A stretch of 64,000 bases of DNA from Pseudomonas furukawaii (GTDB taxonomy: Bacteria; Pseudomonadota; Gammaproteobacteria; Pseudomonadales; Pseudomonadaceae). Shown here piece by piece: positions 26,213 through 34,551 of the stretch (position 1 is its first letter; every line of letters begins with the position of its first letter). The notes beneath the pieces were generated by a model. It saw nothing but the letters and a program-made list of their open reading frames with translations. It made no database searches and had not been told where the DNA came from. The DNA lies in the NCBI RefSeq assembly GCF_002355475.1, contig NZ_AP014862.1, positions 2,976,001 through 3,040,000 of the forward strand, in the 5' to 3' direction. The position numbers and the translations under genes are program-made.

Positions 26213-28155
26213 ATGTTCGTGGGCGCTTAAAGGGTATCAATCTAGAAGAACTGATGCATGTTAATCCGGAGGCACTTCAAGAAAATATTAGAGAGGTGTT
26301 TGCCAATAGATTGACTGTTATTCGGTTAATTAACCAGGGCAGAACAGGAAGCTTCATCTATCGTCGATGTGGCATCTCCAACTCCGAGCAAACTCGACTA
26401 GCTAATAGATTTCTCCAGCGTGACCCTGAAGGTAGATATTTTGGCGATCGCGCGCTGATTCCCCAGGTGCGTACAACAGAGTATCGGAGAAATGCGCCTA
26501 TACAGCCAATGAGAAGCCAGCAGCAGGGTGGTTTGAGCGGAGTTCTTAAGCTGACCTTAGAAAGGTATCCTACAGTAGCGACTGAAATTTCCAATTTCAT
26601 TCTCCGATATCACAGTAACTTTTCTGGTCAGAAATTTGATCGAAAGTTCATTGCAGCCAAATTCAGATCGATACTTAGGGAGTCCGGTGTTACGGAAGAT
26701 GAGTGGCCATTTAACCATAAAGGGTTAGGTCAAAGGACGATTGAGAAATATATTAATGAAATCCTGCGCAGCGATTTCATGTGTGCTGCTTCGACGCTTG
26801 GAGAGTTTGGCGTAACACATGCACAAATAGGTAGTGGGGAGCAAGGGTTGATCAGCCCCAGTCTACCATTTGACGTAGTGCAACTGGATGCCTACAAGGT
26901 CGACCAAATGTGCATAGTTAAAGCGGAGCCACTGCCCGGAATTCACACATCAAGAGTTATAGATCGTTTTTGGCTGTTGGCCGCTGTGGATACCGTGTCA
27001 ACGGGAGTGCTTGCTGCGAGATTCGTGTTTAGCAGCGAGGTAAGGGCTCAAGACGTAGAGGATGTTTTGATCAGCGCTTTTCTGGGAAATTGGAAACCAC
27101 GCGACGAAGCTGAGTTGCAGAACTTATCCTATGTTCCAGGTAGTGGAATGATTGGCTATGTGCTTCCGGAAACGAAGGGAGCGCTGTGGGGGGCGCTTTT
27201 TCTAGACAATGCGATGGCGCATCACGCGGACAGGATCAAGATTAAGCTAAAGGAATTGATTGGCTTCTCCGTAAGCTATGGTCAACTTAAACGACCTGAA
27301 CGGCGATCCATAATTGAAAACACTTTTAAGCAGATTGCAGAACAAGTTATGCATCGGAGCCCGTCAACAACTGGGAGTGGACCCGGATTTGGCCGAGCAA
27401 CTGACGCCGAAAGTAATGCAGAAAAATATGAGATATTTGTGGACGAGGCTGAATGTCTGCTCGACGTTTGGTTGGCTAACTTAAATGTAACCCCCAGGTC
27501 CGGCTCTACCTTCTCAATGAGTCCTGTTGAATTGATTCGAGCGCATTTGAATAATTATAAAGTGCCAATTTACCTTCCGACGGCGCGGGAAGAGAGCCTT
27601 AACAAAACCAAGCTAAGCCTGGATGTTGAATACTGTATTGTCAGAGGAAGTGCCGAGTCAGGAGTGGCCCCGCACATCACTATCGATAAGGCTCGGTATA
27701 CCAACAAGGTTCTATCAAGGTCGCTGGAGTTAGTAGGGCAGCGACTGCTCGTCAAAATTGACCCCAAAGACCTTCGGCAAGTGGAAGCGATTCTTCCCAA
27801 TGGGCAATCGCTGGGTTGCCTGAGCGTATTGGGCTACTGGTCTAAGACTGCCCACAGTCGAATCACACGGAAGCTGATCAATCGTGCACTCAGGGACAGA
27901 ACGCTGGAAATAACGCGAAAAGACGACATTGTAATGTCCTTTGTAGATAACCTCTTGAGGAAGCGGAATAAGCGAAGCTTACTGGAATGGCAGCGAATGG
28001 AAAGGGAGCTTTCATCATTAGGGCAAAGCTCGTCAGGTGACGATTCAGAGAGCATTGAACGAACTGCATTTCAGCTCACTGACGGTGGAGTGACTAAGTT
28101 GGAGTTTCTGGATGATTTCTTTGATCAGTCCGCAGGGGGCGTTGCTGATGAATAG
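26197..28155 (+). CDS. tnsB: TnsB-like DDE transposase
   Basis: A 652-residue transposase that binds the ends of the element and joins 3' ends to target DNA. The N-terminal HTH domains (about residues 1-200) are followed by an RNase H-fold catalytic domain. The triad is visible as D231 (VVQLDAYK), D337 (LFLDNAMAHH) and E374 (RRSIIENTFKQ), with D-E spacing of 36 residues, as expected for the TnsB/Mu/IS481 group. The C-terminal beta domain and a charged tail (from about 600) probably contact TnsC. All catalytic residues look intact. It starts inside the end of tnsA and overlaps tnsC, which indicates tight translational coupling. Confidence 0.9.
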   Translation: MGERMNVRGRLKGINLEELMHVNPEALQENIREVFANRLTVIRLINQGRTGSFIYRRCGISNSEQTRLANRFLQRDPEGRYFGDRALIPQVRTTEYRRNAPIQPMRSQQQGGLSGVLKLTLERYPTVATEISNFILRYHSNFSGQKFDRKFIAAKFRSILRESGVTEDEWPFNHKGLGQRTIEKYINEILRSDFMCAASTLGEFGVTHAQIGSGEQGLISPSLPFDVVQLDAYKVDQMCIVKAEPLPGIHTSRVIDRFWLLAAVDTVSTGVLAARFVFSSEVRAQDVEDVLISAFLGNWKPRDEAELQNLSYVPGSGMIGYVLPETKGALWGALFLDNAMAHHADRIKIKLKELIGFSVSYGQLKRPERRSIIENTFKQIAEQVMHRSPSTTGSGPGFGRATDAESNAEKYEIFVDEAECLLDVWLANLNVTPRSGSTFSMSPVELIRAHLNNYKVPIYLPTAREESLNKTKLSLDVEYCIVRGSAESGVAPHITIDKARYTNKVLSRSLELVGQRLLVKIDPKDLRQVEAILPNGQSLGCLSVLGYWSKTAHSRITRKLINRALRDRTLEITRKDDIVMSFVDNLLRKRNKRSLLEWQRMERELSSLGQSSSGDDSESIERTAFQLTDGGVTKLEFLDDFFDQSAGGVADE

Positions 28156-29101
28156 AGATCAGATGGATGCGCATGCCGTGTTCAGAAAGGATTTCACGGT
28201 AATAACCAATGCAATAGCAAAAGCAAGCAGCACGGCATTGGAAGCCATATTCATGCGGCAAACTGGCCTGATTTTTCACGGCCTTTCAAGAGTGGGAAAA
28301 ACTTCGTGCATCAAGACCATCAACTCCAAGCTTCGCGGGTTTATGCCGCGCGCTTATGTAATCCAAATTGAGGTGGTCAAGAAAGAGGGTTCCTTCACAA
28401 ACAATATACTCGATCAGCTAGCCACGGAGGAAGGTGTGAAGTTTCGAAGTCGAGAAACTCCGGTAGGTAAGTTAGATAGGATATCAGAGCACGTCATTAA
28501 TCGTTGCGCCGAAAAATTTTGCAATCATTGGGTGCTGCTTCTTGACGAGTTTCAAAGACTTCGACCTCATGATCTGCATGTGCTTTTTGATTTGTTTAAC
28601 AGGCTGGATCGTAAAGGTATTACTATGACCATACTATCGTTTGCGATGCCAGCTGTTTTCAAACAACGTGAAGATCTCATGTATGCTGGAAACAGCGAGC
28701 AACTAATCGCGCGATTCATGAGTGAGCTCATCGAGTTTAAAGGCTGCACCAGCGCTCAGGATCTCGCGGTAATATTGCAGACTTTTGACGAAAAATCGGA
28801 ATATCCTCCTAAATCAGGTATCACCTATACCAATGGTTTCGCACCTCAAGCATTCGCAACGGGGTTCAGGCTGGAGCCACTTCACGGCTCATTCTGGAAA
28901 GCTCTTAACTCCGCCTCTGCCGGAGGCTATAAGAACAACGTACCTCTTGAACATCTATTTTTATCAATTCGCTACCTGCTAAGGTATCTGTCGCAAAATG
29001 ACTATTCCAGGATTGTCATTCCAGATAAGTTGCTCGATGAGGTGGTGCAGAAATCGAATCTTCCGCAATTTTGTATGCTCAATGGAGGAGGGCAGGGGTG
29101 A
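28148..29101 (+). CDS. tnsC: TnsC-like AAA+ ATPase (transposition regulator)
   Basis: A 317-residue AAA+ ATPase that links target selector to transposase. Walker A is HGLSRVGKTSC (about residues 46-56) and Walker B is WVLLLDEFQRL (about 129-139). The sensor-1 region follows as GITMTILSFAMP. The start at 28148 overlaps the tnsB stop by 8 bases and has CAGGGGGCG before it; an upstream in-frame ATG at 28112 is less likely. Its length is close to TniB/short TnsC proteins rather than the 555-residue TnsC of Tn7, so target-immunity features may differ. Confidence 0.88.
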   Translation: MNRDQMDAHAVFRKDFTVITNAIAKASSTALEAIFMRQTGLIFHGLSRVGKTSCIKTINSKLRGFMPRAYVIQIEVVKKEGSFTNNILDQLATEEGVKFRSRETPVGKLDRISEHVINRCAEKFCNHWVLLLDEFQRLRPHDLHVLFDLFNRLDRKGITMTILSFAMPAVFKQREDLMYAGNSEQLIARFMSELIEFKGCTSAQDLAVILQTFDEKSEYPPKSGITYTNGFAPQAFATGFRLEPLHGSFWKALNSASAGGYKNNVPLEHLFLSIRYLLRYLSQNDYSRIVIPDKLLDEVVQKSNLPQFCMLNGGGQG

Positions 29102-30396
29102 AGCAACTGCCATTTTTTATTCGACGTGCCTATCCATTCGAGTCTACTGTCGGAATCATTGCCAGCCTGGCGCGATTCAATGGGGTCAATCCTGTCGATG
29201 TAATGCGGTGGCTGGAAATAAGAAGCGCTGGGAGTGTTCATAAGCTTTTCTATCTACCCGAGAGGGTTGCCAGCGCTCTGCCCTCAAGTCGGGCGCATGA
29301 CTACAGGATGCATTTCCCCTCAGCGTTCCGACTGGCACCGTTCTCAGCGACAATGGTTGTACGGTACTGTCCGGAGTGCTTAGTCTGGGGATATCACTCT
29401 ACCTTTTTTTGCCTGCCTCAGGTTGAAACATGCCTGATTCACAATGCCCCCCTCAAGCCGCTGTGCAAGTGGTGTCACAGCATGTTGAGTCGTGATCTGC
29501 TTGATGCACCATGCTCACAGTGTGGTTTCTATGTTTGCCAAGCATTAAACCAAGTTAAATACCGCTGTTCCCCAACGATCGCGTTAAAAACATATAGAGC
29601 GGGAAAAGCACTAGCGGCGTGGTTTAAATTTGTCCGGAGCGGTGCACAATCAGGATCACCTTTCTTTATAAAACTGGACAAACTCGGTAGCTACACTGAA
29701 GACCCCATTGATAAAGTACTCATCACTTCCCTCGGTTGCCCGATTGCTAAGAATGAGGGCGTCGTACGGCGTCAAACCAAGATCGTGAACTGGGAAGTGC
29801 CGTCCAATCGCCGTCATTGGAAAGATTGGCAAGGCGCATGCCGAAATATAGAGACAGTCCATTTGCAGAGACATGAGTATTGTCTTGCGCATTGCGAAGG
29901 GTTGCTAGGGTATTGGGATGGAGTAAAGACACCTAGACCAACATGCCTCAAAACTGCTATTTACCTGCTCATTCGGTTGCGGCTAGCCATAACCTCCAGT
30001 GTGCCGTGGCTGCCTAGCAAGTTGGATTGCTTAGGTTTTGGATACATTGATGCGCTTCAACAATCGACATTCATTGATCAAGAGATTCCAGTGGTTTTGG
30101 TGAAAGTATATTATTTGAAGTTGTTATACGATGCTAGCATTTATCTCGAGCTTGGTTATGTCATAAGATTTAGAGTTAGAATGTGGCAAGGGCTGCTCCA
30201 TGAGTTGGCGGCGCCCGCCGGCATCTCGATGAGGCGGGAAACAGTATTGGGGGTCGTTTCTGAAACAATGTTGCGGTGCCCACATGTGCGTCGCGTCGTT
30301 AATACTCCTCATCTCTACATCTGTCGCGACAGCGACTCTAGTTGGACTTTGTCCTTGGCTTGCAGTGGAACTCAGCAAGTCATTATGGATTTATAG
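29098..30396 (+). CDS. tniQ: TniQ/TnsD-family target-selection protein
   Basis: A 432-residue TniQ-family protein. The N-terminal TniQ domain begins QLPFFIRRAYPFESTVGIIASLARF. A zinc-finger region has pairs CPEC (about residue 88), CLIH, CKWC and CSQCGFYVC (to about 150). The C-terminal half has helical segments that may read the target DNA. GTG 29098 overlaps the tnsC stop (GTGA) behind a very strong ribosome site (GGAGGAGGGCAGG). The protein is nearer in size to TniQ/TnsD (400-500) than to CRISPR-linked TniQ. The target site recognised is unknown; no glmS gene is in the window. Confidence 0.87.
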   Translation: MKQLPFFIRRAYPFESTVGIIASLARFNGVNPVDVMRWLEIRSAGSVHKLFYLPERVASALPSSRAHDYRMHFPSAFRLAPFSATMVVRYCPECLVWGYHSTFFCLPQVETCLIHNAPLKPLCKWCHSMLSRDLLDAPCSQCGFYVCQALNQVKYRCSPTIALKTYRAGKALAAWFKFVRSGAQSGSPFFIKLDKLGSYTEDPIDKVLITSLGCPIAKNEGVVRRQTKIVNWEVPSNRRHWKDWQGACRNIETVHLQRHEYCLAHCEGLLGYWDGVKTPRPTCLKTAIYLLIRLRLAITSSVPWLPSKLDCLGFGYIDALQQSTFIDQEIPVVLVKVYYLKLLYDASIYLELGYVIRFRVRMWQGLLHELAAPAGISMRRETVLGVVSETMLRCPHVRRVVNTPHLYICRDSDSSWTLSLACSGTQQVIMDL

Positions 30397-30430
30397 TGCT
30401 GTAAACGAAACAGCTATTTAGGAGTTCAAT

Positions 30431-30934
30431 ATGGTACCTAAAGGACCTTCCATTACACGCTTGGATGTAGCGCGCGCGGTTAATTTTTTGATTGGAGCAG
30501 GTGAGCAGGTGACGATTAGGGCAGTGAGAAATACTATCGGAGCCGGCAGCTTTACTACAATCAGCAAATATCTTCATGAGTCTGCGGTGCACTTGGACGG
30601 TGTTGGTACGCATGAGACGGATGAAGTCGCTGAGCGTAAATTGCCCAAAAAAGAGCTGGCTCCGCTACTGAAAAGCTCTGCAAGGGTGGACTGCCGTACA
30701 ACCTCAGTGCTTGATGGCCTTGCAGGAGAGTTACGAGAGATTTTTTTTCAATGCGATGAGGTCATCCGCAAGGCTGAAATTGAAATAATTACTGCGCGAG
30801 AAAAGCTTCAGAGATCCATCTCAAACGCGGACAGACTAACGCACGAAAAGCACGCGCTTATTCATGAGGTTCGTAAATTGCGGGCTGAACTCGCGGCGCT
30901 CAAGGGGCATATTCAATTCAAGAATCAGCAGTAG
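30431..30934 (+). CDS. KfrA-like DNA-binding coiled-coil protein in the tns operon
   Basis: A 167-residue protein with a KfrA-type N-terminal DNA-binding domain (ITRLDVARAVNFLIGAGEQVTIRAVRNTIGAGSFTTISKYL, residues about 8-48) and a C-terminal coiled coil rich in Glu/Lys/Leu (about 95-160). It begins 34 bases after tniQ in the same direction, so it is probably co-transcribed. The layout is a short form of the TnpT-like protein at 32409. It may bind the transposon ends or help resolution; that is inference. The AT-rich composition matches tnsABC-tniQ. Confidence 0.78.
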   Translation: MVPKGPSITRLDVARAVNFLIGAGEQVTIRAVRNTIGAGSFTTISKYLHESAVHLDGVGTHETDEVAERKLPKKELAPLLKSSARVDCRTTSVLDGLAGELREIFFQCDEVIRKAEIEIITAREKLQRSISNADRLTHEKHALIHEVRKLRAELAALKGHIQFKNQQ

Positions 30935-31196
30935 CTTGTATCAAGCCCCGACTTCACTGGTTTCGGCTCGAGCGCTGTCGAGCTATTCGCCTTGAGGCGG
31001 CGAGACCAGCCTTCAGCATATTGCTTTGGGCTGCAGGTTAACCGTGGCTTTCTGTTCTGCATGGTTCAGGATCACGAAGGCTATTAATCGCGGAGCGCCG
31101 ACTGATCCGACAAAGCCCTTCATCGAAAATGCCCTCAGTAACCATGCTCCGACTTGTGGGGCAGCGATTTCGTAAAAGCGAATGTTTGGCGTTTTC

Positions 31197-32330
31197 TCAG
31201 GGACTTCTGTCGCTGTCAGATCTTTCTTCCGAAGCAGTGGCACCCACGGCCGGGCCTAGCAACTGGCTCGCCTGACTGGATAGCAGCGACCCCGCCTGGA
31301 AGTAGTTCATCACCGTGGTGACGCTGCGGTGCTCAGTCATAGCCATCACTTCGCCGAGCGGTACGCTCTGACGCCCTGCCTCGGTGACGAAACCTGAGCG
31401 CAGGCTGTGCGCGGCCCAATCGCCGTCCAGGCCCGCCAACTGCGCACGGCGCTGGACAATTCGCGCCACCTGGTCGGCTGACAGGCCTTGGGTGCCGACC
31501 TTGCCACCCCTATAAATTCGACGGAACAGCGGTCCGGATTCGGCAGGCGCGACTTCCAGCCAGGCGGCGAGGGCTAGTGCTGCCGGCCCACGTAGCGGTT
31601 TCTCGCGGCGCAGCCCGCCGGTGTCGGTTTTAGTCGTGCCCAGTGCGTAGAGCCAGGTGTCAGCATCCAGTCGGCGTACATCACCGATCTGCAAGCCGAC
31701 CACTTCGGAGCGACGGCGGCCACCGCCACTCCATGCCAGCAGGAGGAGGGCGCGATCACGTATCCCGCGCACGCCGTCGGTGCAAGTGGCAAGTAGCGCT
31801 TGCAACGGCTCGAGGATGATGGCGGTTTTCTTGCGCACCGACACGCCATGGCGCGACTGGGCTTTGCGCGCTTCGCGCAGCAAGGCCTTCAACGCCGCCG
31901 TCTCGGTTGGACTGCCCCAGCCGTTAATCCGATGCCATTTACCGAGTACCGCCAGGCGATGGCTGACGGTGTTGTAGGCCAATGGGCCGAGTTTGGCCTT
32001 GACTCGCGCAGCCACCAGCGCGGCGTCGATGGTAGGTGGCAAAAGGTGCACCCAGCCACCGCCAGCCGTCGGACGAGCCAGGTGGTCAACCACAAACTGT
32101 ATGGCTACCGAGGAGGGCAATGCCGCATCGCCCAGCGCCTGGCCGTAGCGCAGTTGCAGCCACGCCGACCAGTAGGCGAGAGCGCTGCGGTAGCTGCGCA
32201 GGGTGTTGGCTGCGGTACCAGCGGCGATGAACGCCGCTGCCGCTTCCTGGGCGTTGATCGCCAGAGAATGTAGGTCCAGCTGCGTTTCGTTGGCCAGCGA
32301 TAGGTGTTCTGTAATATTTAATACGTTCAA
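31197..32330 (-). CDS. tnpS: Tyrosine recombinase, TnpS-type cointegrate resolvase
   Basis: A 377-residue phage-integrase-family recombinase. The N-terminal SAM-like domain (about residues 25-130) includes SYRSALAYWSAWLQLRYG. The catalytic domain has the first Arg in GGGRRRSEVVGLQ, then HSLRSGFVTEAG (H-x-x-R), H in MTEHRSVTTVMNYF, with the nucleophilic Tyr in the same motif. It is divergent from a KfrA-like coiled-coil gene across 78 bp with palindromes, exactly the tnpS-tnpT arrangement of Tn4651 relatives. It starts with TTG. GC content exceeds that of the tns genes. An ordinary integron- or island-type integrase is the alternative. Confidence 0.82.
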   Translation of the reverse strand: MNVLNITEHLSLANETQLDLHSLAINAQEAAAAFIAAGTAANTLRSYRSALAYWSAWLQLRYGQALGDAALPSSVAIQFVVDHLARPTAGGGWVHLLPPTIDAALVAARVKAKLGPLAYNTVSHRLAVLGKWHRINGWGSPTETAALKALLREARKAQSRHGVSVRKKTAIILEPLQALLATCTDGVRGIRDRALLLLAWSGGGRRRSEVVGLQIGDVRRLDADTWLYALGTTKTDTGGLRREKPLRGPAALALAAWLEVAPAESGPLFRRIYRGGKVGTQGLSADQVARIVQRRAQLAGLDGDWAAHSLRSGFVTEAGRQSVPLGEVMAMTEHRSVTTVMNYFQAGSLLSSQASQLLGPAVGATASEERSDSDRSP

Positions 32331-32379
32331 CGTATTATATTTCCAAATTCAAACAAATAAGGTCGGATAACATTTGTTT
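32319..32379. promoter_or_regulatory. Candidate resolution (rst-like) site between tnpS and tnpT
   Basis: The 78-bp divergent spacer is strikingly AT-rich. It has a perfect 19-bp palindrome TAATACGTT-C-AACGTATTA (32319-32337), which contains the tnpS TTG start, and a second inverted repeat AAACAAAT-N13-ATTTGTTT (32351-32358/32372-32379). In Tn4651 the recombination site lies between tnpS and tnpT and has a core plus inverted repeats bound by TnpT. Which repeat is the core here cannot be decided by eye. Confidence 0.6.
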
Positions 32380-32408
32380 ATCAGATCTAATTTAACAGGA
32401 GACAGGGT

Positions 32409-33299
32409 ATGGCGGTAGGCGTGCCGGAAACCGATGTATTCGCGGCTGCGGATGCGGTCTTGGCCCGCGGCGAACGGCCGACGGTGGAACGAGTTCGGCT
32501 GGAGCTCGGGCGTGGCAGCCCGGCGCGCGTCGGTGCACTACTGGATCAGTGGTGGGGGCATCTGGCCGAGCGGCTTCGCGGTGAAACACGGCTGCCAACA
32601 CTACCGGCAGAGGTTTCGCAGTCCTTTGTCGCGATCTGGCAGCAGGCCATGCTATTGGCGGAGGGCGTTGCCGAGCAGGCGCTGGCCGAGCGACGCGCCG
32701 TGATAGAAGCCGAGCGGTTACAAGTGGCCGCAGTCGAGGATGAGGCACGACAGTTGATAGCCAAGGCCCGGCAGCAGGTAGCTGCCGCACAAGCAGCTCA
32801 GCACACTGCCGAGACTCGTCTAGCCGACTTGGAGCTGCTGCTGGTACAGCACCAGACACAGCTGGCGGACCAGAAAAGCCGCTGTACGGAGCTTGCCGAG
32901 GAGCGCAGAGTAGCTGTGCAGGAGGTGACTGTGTTGCGCCAAGAGTTGCAGGTCGCACAGCAGCAGTTGATCCACGAGCGTGATACCGCGACGGCCTACC
33001 TGCGCGGTATCGAAGATCGCGCCCACCGCGAGGTCGATCGAGCTCGTGAGGAGAGTAGGCTAGCCGCCGCTCAACTCAAGATCGTGACAAGGCAACACGG
33101 CCAGTTGCGCCAGCGGCTAGACACAGTGTTATCCCAACTTCTCGAGGCACAACAGGTCGCTGCCGCTGAGAAGGCACGGGCCAGCACCCTTGAGCAGCAA
33201 CTGGTGAGACCTACCCGAGCCAGGCGCACAAAGGCTAAGCCGACCAAGTCGAAATCCAAAGCGGCTGCTCAAGCGGAGACTCCCGGCTCTGGGTGTTAG
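32409..33299 (+). CDS. tnpT: TnpT-like KfrA-domain coiled-coil protein (resolution helper)
   Basis: A 296-residue protein with a KfrA N-terminal DNA-binding domain (DVFAAADAVLARGERPTVERVRLELGRGSPARVGALLDQWW, residues about 8-50). An exceptionally long Ala/Gln/Glu-rich coiled coil (about 70-275) and a basic tail (RARRTKAKPTKSKSK) follow. In Tn4651-type elements TnpT binds inverted repeats at the resolution site and is needed with TnpS for cointegrate resolution. ATG 32409 has ACAGGAGACAGGGT upstream. Many plasmid KfrA proteins look alike; the divergent recombinase is the reason for the TnpT call. Confidence 0.8.
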   Translation: MAVGVPETDVFAAADAVLARGERPTVERVRLELGRGSPARVGALLDQWWGHLAERLRGETRLPTLPAEVSQSFVAIWQQAMLLAEGVAEQALAERRAVIEAERLQVAAVEDEARQLIAKARQQVAAAQAAQHTAETRLADLELLLVQHQTQLADQKSRCTELAEERRVAVQEVTVLRQELQVAQQQLIHERDTATAYLRGIEDRAHREVDRAREESRLAAAQLKIVTRQHGQLRQRLDTVLSQLLEAQQVAAAEKARASTLEQQLVRPTRARRTKAKPTKSKSKAAAQAETPGSGC

Positions 33300-33334
33300 T
33301 TCTGGTTCCTTGAGGACGCTGATTCGCCTAGTGG

Positions 33335-33562
33335 CTAAGCGTTTAACTTTGTCGCGGAGTCCATGTGCTCAACTAATTCGTCCGTTCGGTCTGGAACGAG
33401 GGGGGTCTTGCTCAGCACAATACAGCGAGTAGTGCCGACATACTCTTCGATGAGATAGAGACTGTCCCCGACCTCAACGCCCATTACTTGGAGAATTTCA
33501 TCAGGAATCCGGATGGCGCCATCGCCGTCCCAGTCTTGAATCACTACCCGAGTTGCAGCCAT
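33335..33562 (-). CDS. AbrB/MazE-like swapped-hairpin DNA-binding protein
   Basis: A 75-residue protein whose residues 10-55 fit the AbrB/MazE swapped-hairpin fold (IRIPDEILQVMGVEVGDSLYLIEE). Such proteins are usually antitoxins or small repressors. No recognisable MazF/PemK-type toxin is adjacent; the only same-strand neighbour is the unknown 152-residue protein 71 bp upstream. It could be an orphan antitoxin or half of a novel pair. The start has AGAGGTTTCGAAAG before it. Confidence 0.72.
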   Translation of the reverse strand: MAATRVVIQDWDGDGAIRIPDEILQVMGVEVGDSLYLIEEYVGTTRCIVLSKTPLVPDRTDELVEHMDSATKLNA

Positions 33563-33633
33563 CTTTCGAAACCTCTGATGGTAGAGCTGGCGCCCTACAA
33601 TGACGGACTACTTCTGTCGTTGCGAAATGCCCT

Positions 33634-34092
33634 CTAAGCATTGATGTCATTCCGTCGCAGATGCATTTCGGCCGAAAAAATAACGTCGGTGACAATCAGT
33701 GCCTCCAAGTTTTTCCGGTGATGCATTGAGTAGCTGACGCCATCGGCGACTTTATAGAGGTAGCCCGGATCTCCGGCGGGCCCATCTCGAACGATGCAAA
33801 TTTCTTTCAGTGGCTCCATCAACCACGTTGAGTGGCCATTGACGTGTGCCGGTGTGACCAGCTGCACTTCCTCCACCCAGGCCAGATTCGACTGATCATC
33901 AATGATCTTTTTTAGATCATGGGCGTGATTAAGCATCAGCATGCTTCGATAGGCCTGACGGCCGTGGCGTCGGGCGATTTGCAGGTAGAACCAGGGCCAG
34001 CTGATCTCCTGCTCAACATAGCTCCACAGTTGGGCGGTGGTGCCCTTTGCGGTATCCAAGTGGATCTCCGCACTCCGGTAAGTCGTGAACAT
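33634..34092 (-). CDS. Hypothetical protein, 152 aa
   Basis: A soluble 152-residue protein with no signal peptide. Aromatic- and His-rich stretches include WSYVEQEISWPWFYLQIARRHGRQAY (residues about 23-48) and VSYSMHHRKNLEALIVTDVIF near the end. No family is recognised. It is followed by the AbrB-like gene on the same strand and is divergent from an XRE regulator, an order reminiscent of toxin-antitoxin or regulatory islets. It could be the partner (toxin) of the AbrB-like protein; that is speculation from position. Confidence 0.55.
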   Translation of the reverse strand: MFTTYRSAEIHLDTAKGTTAQLWSYVEQEISWPWFYLQIARRHGRQAYRSMLMLNHAHDLKKIIDDQSNLAWVEEVQLVTPAHVNGHSTWLMEPLKEICIVRDGPAGDPGYLYKVADGVSYSMHHRKNLEALIVTDVIFSAEMHLRRNDINA

Positions 34093-34179
34093 AGCCCTGC
34101 ACCTGAAAATGAAACCTATAGATTGTAGCCCTATAGTGTACGTGAAGGCTTCATCGATCCCTTTTTAAGGATCGGCAAA
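34093..34179. promoter_or_regulatory. Divergent promoter with repeated CCTATAG motif
   Basis: The 87-bp divergent spacer contains ACCTATAG and CCCTATAG 16 bp apart, each with a self-palindromic CTATAG. Such a pair could be the operator of the XRE regulator that starts at 34180. Evidence is only the repetition and the position. Confidence 0.4.
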
Positions 34180-34470
34180 ATGGAGCTGAACACAGCATTC
34201 GGGCTGGCGCTTAAAAGGCTGCGCAAGCAGCAGGGCCTTACCCAGGAAGACTTTTCCAACGTCAGTAGCCGAACCTACCTGAGCAGCCTGGAGCGTGGCA
34301 TTAAGGGGCCGACCATCGAGAAGGTCGAGCAACTCGCCAGCGTGCTGGATGTCCACCCGGCTACCATTCTGGCCGCCGCCTATCTGATCAAAGAAAGCGG
34401 AGTAGCGCGCCGTGACCTCGTTCTGCGGATTGAGGAGGAGCTCAGTCGCCTTGAGAATGCGCATTATTGA
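34180..34470 (+). CDS. XRE-family helix-turn-helix regulator
   Basis: A 96-residue protein that is almost entirely a Cro/CI-type HTH: FGLALKRLRKQQGLTQEDFSNVSSRTYLSSLERGIKGPTIEKVEQLASVLDVHPATILAAAYL. This is the compact form common as toxin-antitoxin or island repressors. ATG 34180 lies after AAGGATCGGCAAA. It is divergent from the 152-residue unknown gene, and autoregulation through the CCTATAG repeats is plausible. Confidence 0.85.
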   Translation: MELNTAFGLALKRLRKQQGLTQEDFSNVSSRTYLSSLERGIKGPTIEKVEQLASVLDVHPATILAAAYLIKESGVARRDLVLRIEEELSRLENAHY

Positions 34471-34551
34471 TAATACGACTATGATCTATCAGTCACGCGA
34501 TAGGATTTGAAATGGAGCGCAATCCCTGAGCCCAATGAGGCCTTCCGGGCA

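Larger units (their letters stand above)
25562..33299. mobile_element. Tn7-like transposition module plus TnpS/TnpT-type resolution module (ends undefined)
   Basis: The first part, 25562-30934, is an AT-rich run of overlapping plus-strand genes for TnsA-, TnsB-, TnsC- and TniQ/TnsD-like proteins and a KfrA-like protein. The second, 31197-33299, is a higher-GC divergent pair for a tyrosine recombinase and a KfrA-like coiled-coil protein, arranged as tnpS-tnpT in Tn4651-type Tn3-family transposons. The differing GC suggests separate origins. No TnpA of the Tn3 family is present, so the resolution pair seems attached to the Tn7-like machinery. Element termini were not found, so the coordinates cover only the genes. 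Confidence 0.65.

Noticed and set aside
29002-29241. Small minus-strand frame across tnsC/tniQ
   Set aside because: Overlaps the well-supported junction of tnsC and tniQ; no ribosome site or domain.
25562-30934. CRISPR-associated Tn7-like system (CAST)
   Set aside because: No Cas genes and no repeat-spacer array were seen near the tns genes, and the TniQ is of TnsD-like size.
31013-31243. 76-codon minus-strand frame downstream of tnpS
   Set aside because: Overlaps the end of tnpS in another frame and lacks a ribosome site.
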